Positions 44,162 through 51,124 of a stretch of 64,000 nt of DNA are shown piece by piece. Origin of the DNA: Nonomuraea aurantiaca. Lineage in GTDB: Bacteria; Actinomycetota; Actinomycetes; Streptosporangiales; Streptosporangiaceae. The translations under genes were made by a program, and so were the position numbers. The notes beneath the pieces are model-generated. The model was not told the origin of the DNA and searched no databases. It saw only the letters and a program-made list of their open reading frames with translations. The stretch spans positions 1 to 64,000 of the forward strand of contig NZ_JAIWNB010000038.1 of NCBI RefSeq assembly GCF_020215705.1, in the 5' to 3' direction. Within the stretch, counting starts at the first letter, position 1, and each line of letters opens with the position of its first letter.

Positions 44162-44598
44162 GCGAACAGTCTGTCCAGCAGCGCCTGCAGGGTGACCGCG
44201 CCCAGCAAACGTTTCCCGCTGACCACCGCCACCAACGGACTGTGCGTTCGGGCCATCAATGCGGCCAGTTCCAACGCGGTGGCCTCGGGATCAGTGACCG
44301 GCAGCTCGCGCGCATGGGCGGGCAAGGCGTCGCGCACGCGCCAGCCTGCCAGCGAGGCGAGGAAGGCATCGGCGTGCGCCTCGTCCACCACACGCGCCAG
44401 TGCCGGATCATCTTGGCAATAGCCGGGCACGGCCAAGCGCAGCACCTGGGTGCCAGGCAGGATGCTGGACGGCAGCCCGCGCTCGTCCACGACGATCAGA
44501 CCGGGCAGGTCCTGATCGGCCAGCAGCCGGGCCGCGTCGGTCACCGCGGTGTCGAGAGTAACTGTGGGGAAGGCGGTGAGCAGATCTCGAGCACGCAT
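44155..44598 (-). CDS. Minimal CBS-pair protein, second copy
   Basis: 147 residues from ATG 44598, close to the protein at 39892-40335 over the full length (shared MRARDLL.AFPTVT, SILPGTQVLRLAVPGYCQDDPALARVVDE.HADAFL). Unlike that copy it is followed by no transporter, only the exchanger relic on the other strand; a lost partner is plausible. Leader motif copy 5 lies 31 nt upstream, inside sequence similar to the leader of the first copy. Confidence 0.88.
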   Translation of the reverse strand: MRARDLLTAFPTVTLDTAVTDAARLLADQDLPGLIVVDERGLPSSILPGTQVLRLAVPGYCQDDPALARVVDEAHADAFLASLAGWRVRDALPAHARELPVTDPEATALELAALMARTHSPLVAVVSGKRLLGAVTLQALLDRLFAQ

Positions 44599-44629
44599 GG
44601 TGGGCACCTTTCGCGATCGACGAATGACT

Positions 44630-44648
44630 GCCGACCAGACTTCCCGGC
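44630..44648 (-). promoter_or_regulatory. 19-nt leader motif, copy 5 (second CBS gene)
   Basis: On the minus strand it reads GCCGGGAAGTCTGGTCGGC, 31 nt before the ATG at 44598. A promoter-like TTGACC, 17 bp, TACAGG directly precedes it, so the motif would start within a few nucleotides of the RNA 5' end. Confidence 0.6.
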
Positions 44649-44709
44649 ACACCTGTAGAGAACCTATCAATGAGGGTCAAGGTCGGACACAGTGGATGCG
44701 GGCCGTTCG

Positions 44710-44979
44710 TCAAGCTGAGGAAGTCCAGGCTGCCGGAGCTGTACCCGATGGTCCCAGGTGCGTCGCCGAAGTAGCAGGCGCGAGATCAGCTCGCCCGGCT
44801 TGGACCACTCGTGCGTCGGGGCCGGGAAAGACGAGGGTCTCGCGTTCGGTGTCCAGCCAGCGGACCAGGTAGGGCGGTGAGCCGTCCGGGTGGTCCACCT
44901 GCATGATGAATCCTTCATGGCGCGTGCTGGTGCCACGTGTGGCCTCCACGATCAGTCGATCACCCACTGCCGCCTTCAT
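44710..44979 (-). CDS. DUF1918 protein
   Basis: 89 residues from ATG 44979. The DUF1918 core is MKAAVGDRLIVEATRGTSTRHEGFIMQVDHPDGSPPYLVRWLDTERETLVFPGPDARVV, an SH3-like barrel (given in part). The C-terminal 25 residues are atypical for the family and may reflect a frameshift near 44790. The mycobacterial DosR-regulon gene Rv0569 belongs to this family. Two boxes lie 79-114 bp upstream. Confidence 0.85.
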   Translation of the reverse strand: MKAAVGDRLIVEATRGTSTRHEGFIMQVDHPDGSPPYLVRWLDTERETLVFPGPDARVVQAGRADLAPATSATHLGPSGTAPAAWTSSA

Positions 44980-45057
44980 GGCGATCTCCTCTTCTCCGGG
45001 TACTAAGCGGTGGTATTTACCCGCTTTCACCCTGCAGGGTTCGGTCGGTATCCAGCA

Positions 45058-45093
45058 GGGCCGGAGGTCTCCTCGGCGGGGGACCTTCGGCCC
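45058..45093. promoter_or_regulatory. Two DosR-like boxes upstream of the DUF1918 gene
   Basis: GGGCCGGAGGTCTC (45058-45071) and GGGACCTTCGGCCC (45080-45093). The second is the apparent consensus form. The 22-bp offset between them equals that at 23268/23290. Confidence 0.65.
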
Positions 45094-45215
45094 TCAGAAG
45101 TCCGGTCTGAGGTGCCGGTCGAACAAAGGCACGGGTGGAACCGAAGCTTGTGCCCAGGCCGCCACAGCGCGCTGCCTGCACGTATATGGGCGCACCTGCC
45201 CGATCTCGACGTTCG

Positions 45216-45446
45216 TCAGGCGGTGTGCAGATCGAGCATGAAGGCCGCGGCCAGTGCAGGTGCGCATGGCCATGCGGCGGCACAGGAGAGACAGGCGTGC
45301 CCCGAATCCGCGCGGTGCACATCCAGCGCATCGGCCGCTCTCGCGAAGTACGTCTCGATCAGCGGGTCATTTTCGGTGCGCATTACACCCAAGAAAGCCG
45401 ACATTTCGATCACCCTTGTCCGCTCAGGATTTCGTGGTGACCTCAC
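45216..45446 (-). CDS. Small CxxC protein B (paralogue of 21216-21491)
   Basis: 76 residues from GTG 45446. Upstream in-frame sequence GRAKKIGER also aligns with the N-terminus of copy A (GRAKAAGEK), so translation may begin earlier at a non-standard codon. The shared features are RVIEM, LIETYF.RAA..LDVHR, H.C.SC, WPCAP and LAAAF.LDLHTA. Function is unknown. The TGACCTAAGTCA palindrome and flanking bases upstream are also shared. Confidence 0.7.
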   Translation of the reverse strand: MRSPRNPERTRVIEMSAFLGVMRTENDPLIETYFARAADALDVHRADSGHACLSCAAAWPCAPALAAAFMLDLHTA

Positions 45447-45497
45447 CCTCTCTCCGATCTTCTTCGCACGCCCGGGGGCGAACGTCCTGGAGTGGTG

Positions 45498-45509
45498 TGA
45501 CCTAAGTCA
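45498..45509. promoter_or_regulatory. TGACCTAAGTCA palindrome upstream of CxxC protein B
   Basis: This is identical over 12 bp to the site at 21497-21508 and also followed by CC. It lies 52 bp before GTG 45446. Confidence 0.6.
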
Positions 45510-45814
45510 CCATGGCAGGCTGGATCCGCGTACCGCAATCGCCGGGCGCGACCGGCGCGAACTCAGCCAGGCCTCCGCTGGCCGCGGGACGTTCCGTTGC
45601 GCGGCTGAACGCGCGACAACGTTGATCTTCGGCCCCGACGCGTTCAGCGAGTAGCGCGGCGACCAGGCTCTTGTCCACGACCCCCCGACGCTGTCCCGCC
45701 GGCCGCCGCTCCCACCTGCCATCACCACCTAGCCGTCGATCACAGTCCAGACCTGCCCTCTCAGCTCAGATGGGCAGACCGCGTGCACGATACCTGCCAT
45801 TCGCCCTGTCTGGA

Positions 45815-45828
45815 TGGGACCTTCGCTC
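45815..45828 (+). promoter_or_regulatory. DosR-like box upstream of the P-type ATPase
   Basis: GGGACCTTCGCTCC has one mismatch to GGGAC-N4-GNCCC and lies 97-110 bp before the ATG at 45925. The rest of the 45447-45924 gap has no recognisable gene. Confidence 0.55.
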
Positions 45829-45924
45829 CTGGTTTGACAGTTCATCCCGTGCGAAAACAGGTAGGGGAAATGATGCGGCGCCCCGATGCGGCCGACCGGA
45901 AGACAGCAGGTCAGAGAGGAAGAC

Positions 45925-48504
45925 ATGGTGATTCCCGCGCCCTCTGGGTTGTCGTCTGCGGAGGCGGCCGTGCGTCTGGAGCGGGATGGGGCCAACCTGC
46001 TCCCGCAGAAGCCGCCCGTTCCGTTGTGGCGGCGGGTGATGGCCCAGCTTCGCGATCCGCTGATCGTCGTTCTGCTCGTGGCGGCGGCGTTGACCATCGT
46101 CACGGGCGACTGGACCGACACCGCCGTCATCATGCTCGTGGTCGTGGTCAACACCTCCGTCGGGGTGGCACAGGAGGTGCGCGCCGACCGAGCCATCACG
46201 GCGTTGTCACAGCTCACGGCCCCTGTAGCCCGCGTGATCCGGGACGGTTCCCAGACACAGATTCCGGCAGCCGATGTCGTTGTGGGAGACCTGCTGGTGC
46301 TGGCCGAAGGCGACATCATCGTGGCCGACGCCACGGTGGTGGAGTCGGCGGCGTTGCTCATCGACGAGTCGTCCTTGACCGGTGAGTCGGTGCCGGTGGA
46401 CAAGGCCGGCGACGACCCGGTCTCCTCGGGCACCGTCGTGGTGCGAGGGCGTGGCCGGGCGGTGGTCACTGCCGTCGGGGCGGCCAGCGCGAGCGGCCGT
46501 ATCGCGTCCATGATGGTCAAGGGAGCCGGTCTGACGCCGTTGCAACGGCGGCTGATGGGGGTGGGGCGCCTGCTGGCCGGCATCACGGTGTTGCTGTCCG
46601 CGGTGGTGCTGGCCCTGGGGCTGGTCCGCGGGCAGCCGGTCGAGCTGATGGTGGTGACCGCGATCAGTCTGGTGGTCGCGGCCGTGCCCGAGTCGCTGCC
46701 CGCCGTTGTGACCTTGAGCCTGGCGTTGGGCGCTCGCCGGATGGCCGCGCGCGACGCTCTCGTACGCAGGCTGTCCGCTGTGGAGACGCTGGGCTCGGTG
46801 ACCGTGCTCGCCACCGACAAGACCGGGACCCTCACCGAGGGCCGGATGGTCACCCGGCACCTCTGGACCCCCGCAGGGGAGGCCACGATCACCGGCTCCG
46901 GATACGCACCCGACGGCGAGGTCGAACGCGACGGCTCCCTCGACGGAGCGATCCTCACCGATCTGCTGACGGCGGCCGTACTGTGCAACGACGCGAGGTT
47001 GTCACCGCCGCAGGACACCGGCGAGGAGTGGGCGGCGCTGGGCGACCCGACCGAGGCGGCCTTGCTCGCCGCCGCCGCCAAGCTCGGCCTGGACCGCGAG
47101 GAACTGCAGGGGCGTTTCCCGCGCGTCGCCGAGCGTCCCTTCGACAGTGAACGCAAGCGGATGAGCACCGTGCATCGCCTGCCCGGCGGACATGGCCGGG
47201 TGATCTGCAAGGGGGCACCCGAAGCGCTGCTCCACCCGCCTGTCCTGGTCGACGATCCCGTGCTGCTGGCCCGCGCGGCCGAGCGGGCCGAGCAGCTCGC
47301 CCAGGCCGGATACCGGGTCCTGGCGGTGGCGAGCACCGATCTGGACACTGTTCCGGAAACAGTGTGGGAGAGCGGCTTGTCGTTGCTCGGACTGGTCGCG
47401 ATCCTGGATCCGCCGCGTCCTGCGGCGGCGGCCGCGATCGCCGCCTGCAAGCAGGCCGGAATCAGACCGCTCCTCATCACCGGCGATCACCCCGGGACCG
47501 CACGCGCCGTCGCCACCGATCTGGGCATCATCGCCGCCGGCGACCCGGTCGTGGACTGCCGCGACCCCGCAGCACCCGATCAGGCCGCGGCCGGGGTGTA
47601 TGCCCGGGCCACCCCGGGGCAGAAGCTCGAGATCATCCAGGGTCTGCGGGATCGCGGCGAGACCCTCGCCATGACCGGTGACGGCGTCAACGACGGCCCG
47701 GCGCTGCGACGCGCCGACATCGGTGTGGCCATGGGCAAACGGGGCACCGAGGTTGCCCGTCAGGCGGCCGACCTCGTTCTCGCCGACGACAACCTGGACA
47801 CCGTTGTCGCGGCCGTCGAGGAGGGCCGCCGGGTCTACGCCAACATCCGCCGGTTCCTGGTCTACGGCCTGTCGGGCGGAGCCGCCGAGATCGCGGTGAT
47901 GCTGCTGGGGCCGTTCGTCGGCCTCGCGCTCCCCCTGCTTCCCGCCCAGATCTTGTGGATCAACCTGCTCACCCATGGACTGCCGGGCGTGGCCCTCGGC
48001 GGCGAACCGGCCCTGCCCGGAGCCATGACCACCCCACCCCGGCCGCCCACCCAGAGCATCCTGGGCGCGGGGCTGTGGCAGCGCGTGATCCGGATCGCCG
48101 TCGTCCTGACCGCCGTCACCCTGGGCGTCGCCGTCTGGGCCGACCTGACGGGACGTCCGTGGCAGAGCATGGCCTTCTTCGCCCTTGGCGCCACCCAACT
48201 CGGCGTCGCGCTCGGTTCCCGCACCAGACCCGGCTCGCTGGCCAACCCCATGCTGCTGTTCGCCGTCGCCGGCGCGTTCGTCCTGCAGCTCGCCGGACTG
48301 TACCTCCCGCCGCTACGCGAACTGCTCGGCACCGAACCACTGCCCCTGGGCGACCTGCTGATCGTCACCGCGCTGTCCACCCTCGGCTACGCCGCCGTCC
48401 GCCTCGACCGGATCCTTCACCCCGCCCGCCCGCCACAGCCCCTCCCACCAGGCGCCCCCGCCCATGCCCACCAGCTCGACCACAGCGATCAATCCCGCGC
48501 GTGA
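45925..48504 (+). CDS. Cation-transporting P-type ATPase (Ca2+/PMA-like)
   Basis: 859 residues from ATG 45925 (GAGGAAG upstream). Landmarks are the actuator TGES at about residues 153-156, the phosphorylated Asp298 in DKTGTLT, and the hinge TGDGVNDGPAL near residue 584. The N-terminal cation-ATPase domain and about ten membrane segments complete the fold. The AAVPESLPAVVTLSLALGARRMA segment points to a Ca2+ or monovalent-cation pump rather than a heavy-metal CxC type. Mycobacterial CtpF, a DosR-regulated pump, has the same architecture. Confidence 0.92.
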   Translation: MVIPAPSGLSSAEAAVRLERDGANLLPQKPPVPLWRRVMAQLRDPLIVVLLVAAALTIVTGDWTDTAVIMLVVVVNTSVGVAQEVRADRAITALSQLTAPVARVIRDGSQTQIPAADVVVGDLLVLAEGDIIVADATVVESAALLIDESSLTGESVPVDKAGDDPVSSGTVVVRGRGRAVVTAVGAASASGRIASMMVKGAGLTPLQRRLMGVGRLLAGITVLLSAVVLALGLVRGQPVELMVVTAISLVVAAVPESLPAVVTLSLALGARRMAARDALVRRLSAVETLGSVTVLATDKTGTLTEGRMVTRHLWTPAGEATITGSGYAPDGEVERDGSLDGAILTDLLTAAVLCNDARLSPPQDTGEEWAALGDPTEAALLAAAAKLGLDREELQGRFPRVAERPFDSERKRMSTVHRLPGGHGRVICKGAPEALLHPPVLVDDPVLLARAAERAEQLAQAGYRVLAVASTDLDTVPETVWESGLSLLGLVAILDPPRPAAAAAIAACKQAGIRPLLITGDHPGTARAVATDLGIIAAGDPVVDCRDPAAPDQAAAGVYARATPGQKLEIIQGLRDRGETLAMTGDGVNDGPALRRADIGVAMGKRGTEVARQAADLVLADDNLDTVVAAVEEGRRVYANIRRFLVYGLSGGAAEIAVMLLGPFVGLALPLLPAQILWINLLTHGLPGVALGGEPALPGAMTTPPRPPTQSILGAGLWQRVIRIAVVLTAVTLGVAVWADLTGRPWQSMAFFALGATQLGVALGSRTRPGSLANPMLLFAVAGAFVLQLAGLYLPPLRELLGTEPLPLGDLLIVTALSTLGYAAVRLDRILHPARPPQPLPPGAPAHAHQLDHSDQSRA

Positions 48505-48828
48505 CCCGTGCGGGTCGGGACAACGTTTAGCATGGTCAGCTGGGCTAACGCGGTGGCCATCGGGGTGCAGAGCTGCATAGTCAGCGTAGGCGGCCGCGAC
48601 AGTTTCGGCGTTCGGCTGTCGTTGTCGTGTTCCATCGAGGGCACGGCACCTCGCCGCCATCCAAGTGACCCGGATGGGGACCGATCGCCGCCCACCTGTG
48701 AAGTCGTACCGCCCGCGACGGACAGTAGGGCCGTTGGTCCGACCGGCTTGTGGACTTTCGCCTCTGCCATGCGTCGAGTCCATCCGATGGGATGAAGGCA
48801 TATAGGCCACTGAAGGAGGTTGGCGATC
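48505..48828. other. Intergenic region before the DUF1876-formate dehydrogenase operon
   Basis: I see no gene. It contains a DosR-like box at 48728-48741 (GGGCCGTTGGTCCG, 88-101 bp before the ATG at 48829) and a strong AAGGAGGT ribosome-binding site at 48813-48820. Confidence 0.55.
48728..48741. promoter_or_regulatory. DosR-like box upstream of the DUF1876 gene
   Basis: GGGCCGTTGGTCCG is an imperfect GGNCC-N4-GGNCC-type palindrome matching the island motif with one end mismatch. Confidence 0.5.
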
Positions 48829-49098
48829 ATGGAAGCCAAGCAGTGGACCGTGCAGATCTACCTCACGCAGGAGAGCGACGACACCACCGCGCGAGCGGTC
48901 CTGACCACCAGGGATGCCACGCGGCTGACGGGCACGGGCCACGCCCGGCGCAACCCGGCCGACCCCGCCGTGCCCGAGATCGGCGACGAGCTAGCCGCCT
49001 CACGCGCCCTGGCGGATCTCGTCGAGAAGCTGGCCCGCATCACGCAACACGACATCACCGAACTCGCCGATTCTGCCGTGCCGAGCCGTTCATGGTGA
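48829..49098 (+). CDS. DUF1876 protein (Rv1738-like)
   Basis: 89 residues beginning MEAKQWTVQIYLTQESDDTTARAVLTTRD and containing PADPAVPEIGDELAASRALADL, the DUF1876 signature. Mycobacterial Rv1738, strongly induced by DosR, is a member and resembles ribosome hibernation factors in fold. ATG 48829 sits behind AAGGAGGT. The stop overlaps the next gene by 7 bp, so it leads a four-gene operon with formate dehydrogenase. Confidence 0.88.
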   Translation: MEAKQWTVQIYLTQESDDTTARAVLTTRDATRLTGTGHARRNPADPAVPEIGDELAASRALADLVEKLARITQHDITELADSAVPSRSW

Positions 49099-49439
49099 GC
49101 CCGGCCGTCGCCAGCGTTAACGGCAGTCCCGTCTCCTTGCGCGCGGCCGCCTGGGCGGGCAAGGAGGCAGAGTTGCGCCGGGCCCCGCTGCTCATGCTGC
49201 ACGCCCTCCCAGCCCGTATGAGGCGGCGGCTCGCTGCCGCGGTGCGGACGCTACTGGACGGTGCCGTGCTCCGCACCACACAGCCCCACATCAGCGTCAT
49301 CACCCAGGTGGTCACCGGGTCACCGGTTCTGGCCCTAGTCGAGCGTGTCACCGATGCCCAGCTGCTGGTCACCGTGGGCGCGGCCTTGCCCAATGATGAC
49401 CAGCGCCTGCGTGCGACGGTGACGGGCGTGGGGTCATGA
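49092..49439 (+). CDS. USP-like half-domain protein
   Basis: 115 residues that follow a USP fold (VNGSPVSLRAAAWAGKEAELRRAPLLMLHA, then VITQVVTGSPVLALVERVTDAQLLVTVGA) but end before the final glycine-rich ATP-binding segment. It also lacks the usual VGVDGS start (ASVNGS instead). It may be a degraded USP or a shortened non-nucleotide-binding form. It overlaps both neighbours, so its translation is probably needed for coupling. Confidence 0.6.
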   Translation: MVSPAVASVNGSPVSLRAAAWAGKEAELRRAPLLMLHALPARMRRRLAAAVRTLLDGAVLRTTQPHISVITQVVTGSPVLALVERVTDAQLLVTVGAALPNDDQRLRATVTGVGS

Positions 49440-51124
49440 TGGGGAACATGGGGTCAGACAGCCGATTCGACGCTTTTCGCGCCTTGGCCGAGCGTCGTGG
49501 GCGTCCTGGCATCCGGTTGCTGGAGGCTTTGTCCGACGCGGCGAAGACTGGGCGGGAGGCCGCCGAGGTGTTTGCTCCTGAGGTCGCCGATCGGTTTGGC
49601 CTGCCAGCGGCGGCGGGGCTCGGGCCGGCCACCTTCTACGCCGATCTGGCCGCTCCTCACGGTCGCCGTCATGTGCGGGTCTGTACCGCTGCGGCGTGCT
49701 TCGCCGCAGGGGCGGGTCGGCATGTTCGTGAGGTGGAGGAGGTGCTCGGCGTCGCGGCAGGTCACGTCGATGCGGCGGCGGAGGTCTCGCTGCAGGGTGT
49801 CCGGTGTCTTGGCTACTGCTATGCCGGTCCCGCCTGCCTCGATGGCGACACGCCGTGTACCGGGCCGGTGCTGGCCGATCAGCTCTCTGGCCGCGCGGAA
49901 CCTCATGCTCCCCCGATACCGGCCGTCGATGCCACCGGTGCTCCTGTGGTGCTGGCCGGCGTCGTCGGGGGAGAGGACGCCTGGCAGGTGTGGCCCGGCA
50001 TTGTGCGGACGCGCACGCCGGAGCAGGTCCTTGCCGAGGTGGCGGCCTCCGGGCTGCGGGGGCGCGGAGGAGCCGGGTTTCCGGTGGCCGCCAAGTGGGC
50101 CGCCGCGGGGCGCTCGCCCGACACGGTGGTGGTGGCCAACGGCGATGAGGGCGATCCGGGTTCGTACGCCGATCGGCTGCTGATGGAGACTGATCCGGGG
50201 AGGGTGCTGGAGGGGCTGGCTCTGGCTTGTTTCGCCTGCGGAGGCCGCCGTGGTGTGGTGCTGGTCCGGTCGGAGTATCCGCGCGCGCTGGCCCGGATGC
50301 GGGTCGCGGTCGAGTGGGCACGCGCCGAGGGGCATCTGGGGCGGCGGATCCATGACACTGATGTCGATCTCGACGTTGAGGTGGTTGACGGCTCGGGCTC
50401 TTATGTCGCAGGCGAGGAGACCGCCCTTGTCGCCGGACTTGAAGGCGGGCGCGGCTGTGCGCGGCCGCGTCCGCCCTACCCGACGCAGCGGGGTCTGTGG
50501 GATGCCCCCACCGTGGTGAACAACGTCGAAACGCTGGCCGCGGTCCCGTGGATCGTCGCTCGCGGCGGAGACGCCTATGCCGCACGCGGCACGCCGTCGG
50601 AGTCCGGTACGAAGCTGGTCTGCCTGTCTGAGCGGTTCGCCCGGCCTGGCTGCTACGAGGTCGAGCTCGGCATGCCCGTGCTCAGGATCGTCGTCGAGCT
50701 GGGCGGTGGCCTGCGTGAGGGCTCGGATCTGACCGTTTTGCAGGTCGGCGGGCCTCTGGGCGGCTTCCTTGCTGCCGACCAGCTCGACGTGCCGCTGTCG
50801 GAGGCGGATCTGGCCGGTCGCGGCGCGGCTCTCGGGCATGCCGGACTGGTCGCCTTCGACCAGCATGTCGAGCCCGAAGAGGTGTTGCGCCATGTATGGG
50901 AGTTCGCCGCCGCGGAGAGCTGCGGCGCGTGCTCACCGTGCCGGGTCGGGTCCCGCCGCGGCTTGGAGATCGTCCGGACCGGTGCGCCGGCCGACGCGGA
51001 GTACGCGCGGCTGCTCCAGGTCATGGGTGAGGCCAGCCTGTGTGCTTTCGGGCGGCGAGTACCGGCGGCGGTGCGCAGCCTCGCCCGCGCCTACGGCGAA
51101 CGGCTAGCGAGGTGGGACCGGTGA
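49436..51124 (+). CDS. NAD-linked formate dehydrogenase, fused NuoE/NuoF-type diaphorase subunit
   Basis: 562 residues. Positions 1-150 are a NuoE/FdsG-like 2Fe-2S thioredoxin fold with cysteines in CTAAACF and CLGYCYAGPAC. The remainder is NuoF/FdsB: the FMN/NADH motif GRGGAGFPVAAKW, then EGDPGSYADR, an SLBB region, and a C-terminal 4Fe-4S motif SCGACSPCRVGSRR. Thus two subunits that are separate in many Fds enzymes are one chain here. It would pass electrons between formate and NAD+ in the cytoplasm. The stop overlaps the alpha-subunit start. Confidence 0.88.
   Translation: MMGNMGSDSRFDAFRALAERRGRPGIRLLEALSDAAKTGREAAEVFAPEVADRFGLPAAAGLGPATFYADLAAPHGRRHVRVCTAAACFAAGAGRHVREVEEVLGVAAGHVDAAAEVSLQGVRCLGYCYAGPACLDGDTPCTGPVLADQLSGRAEPHAPPIPAVDATGAPVVLAGVVGGEDAWQVWPGIVRTRTPEQVLAEVAASGLRGRGGAGFPVAAKWAAAGRSPDTVVVANGDEGDPGSYADRLLMETDPGRVLEGLALACFACGGRRGVVLVRSEYPRALARMRVAVEWARAEGHLGRRIHDTDVDLDVEVVDGSGSYVAGEETALVAGLEGGRGCARPRPPYPTQRGLWDAPTVVNNVETLAAVPWIVARGGDAYAARGTPSESGTKLVCLSERFARPGCYEVELGMPVLRIVVELGGGLREGSDLTVLQVGGPLGGFLAADQLDVPLSEADLAGRGAALGHAGLVAFDQHVEPEEVLRHVWEFAAAESCGACSPCRVGSRRGLEIVRTGAPADAEYARLLQVMGEASLCAFGRRVPAAVRSLARAYGERLARWDR

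Noticed and set aside
44710-44979. Cobalamin or c-di-AMP riboswitch in the leaders around 30-45 kb
   Set aside because: The GGGAAG within the 19-nt motif superficially recalls the cobalamin element, but the other conserved boxes are absent and the leaders are too short.
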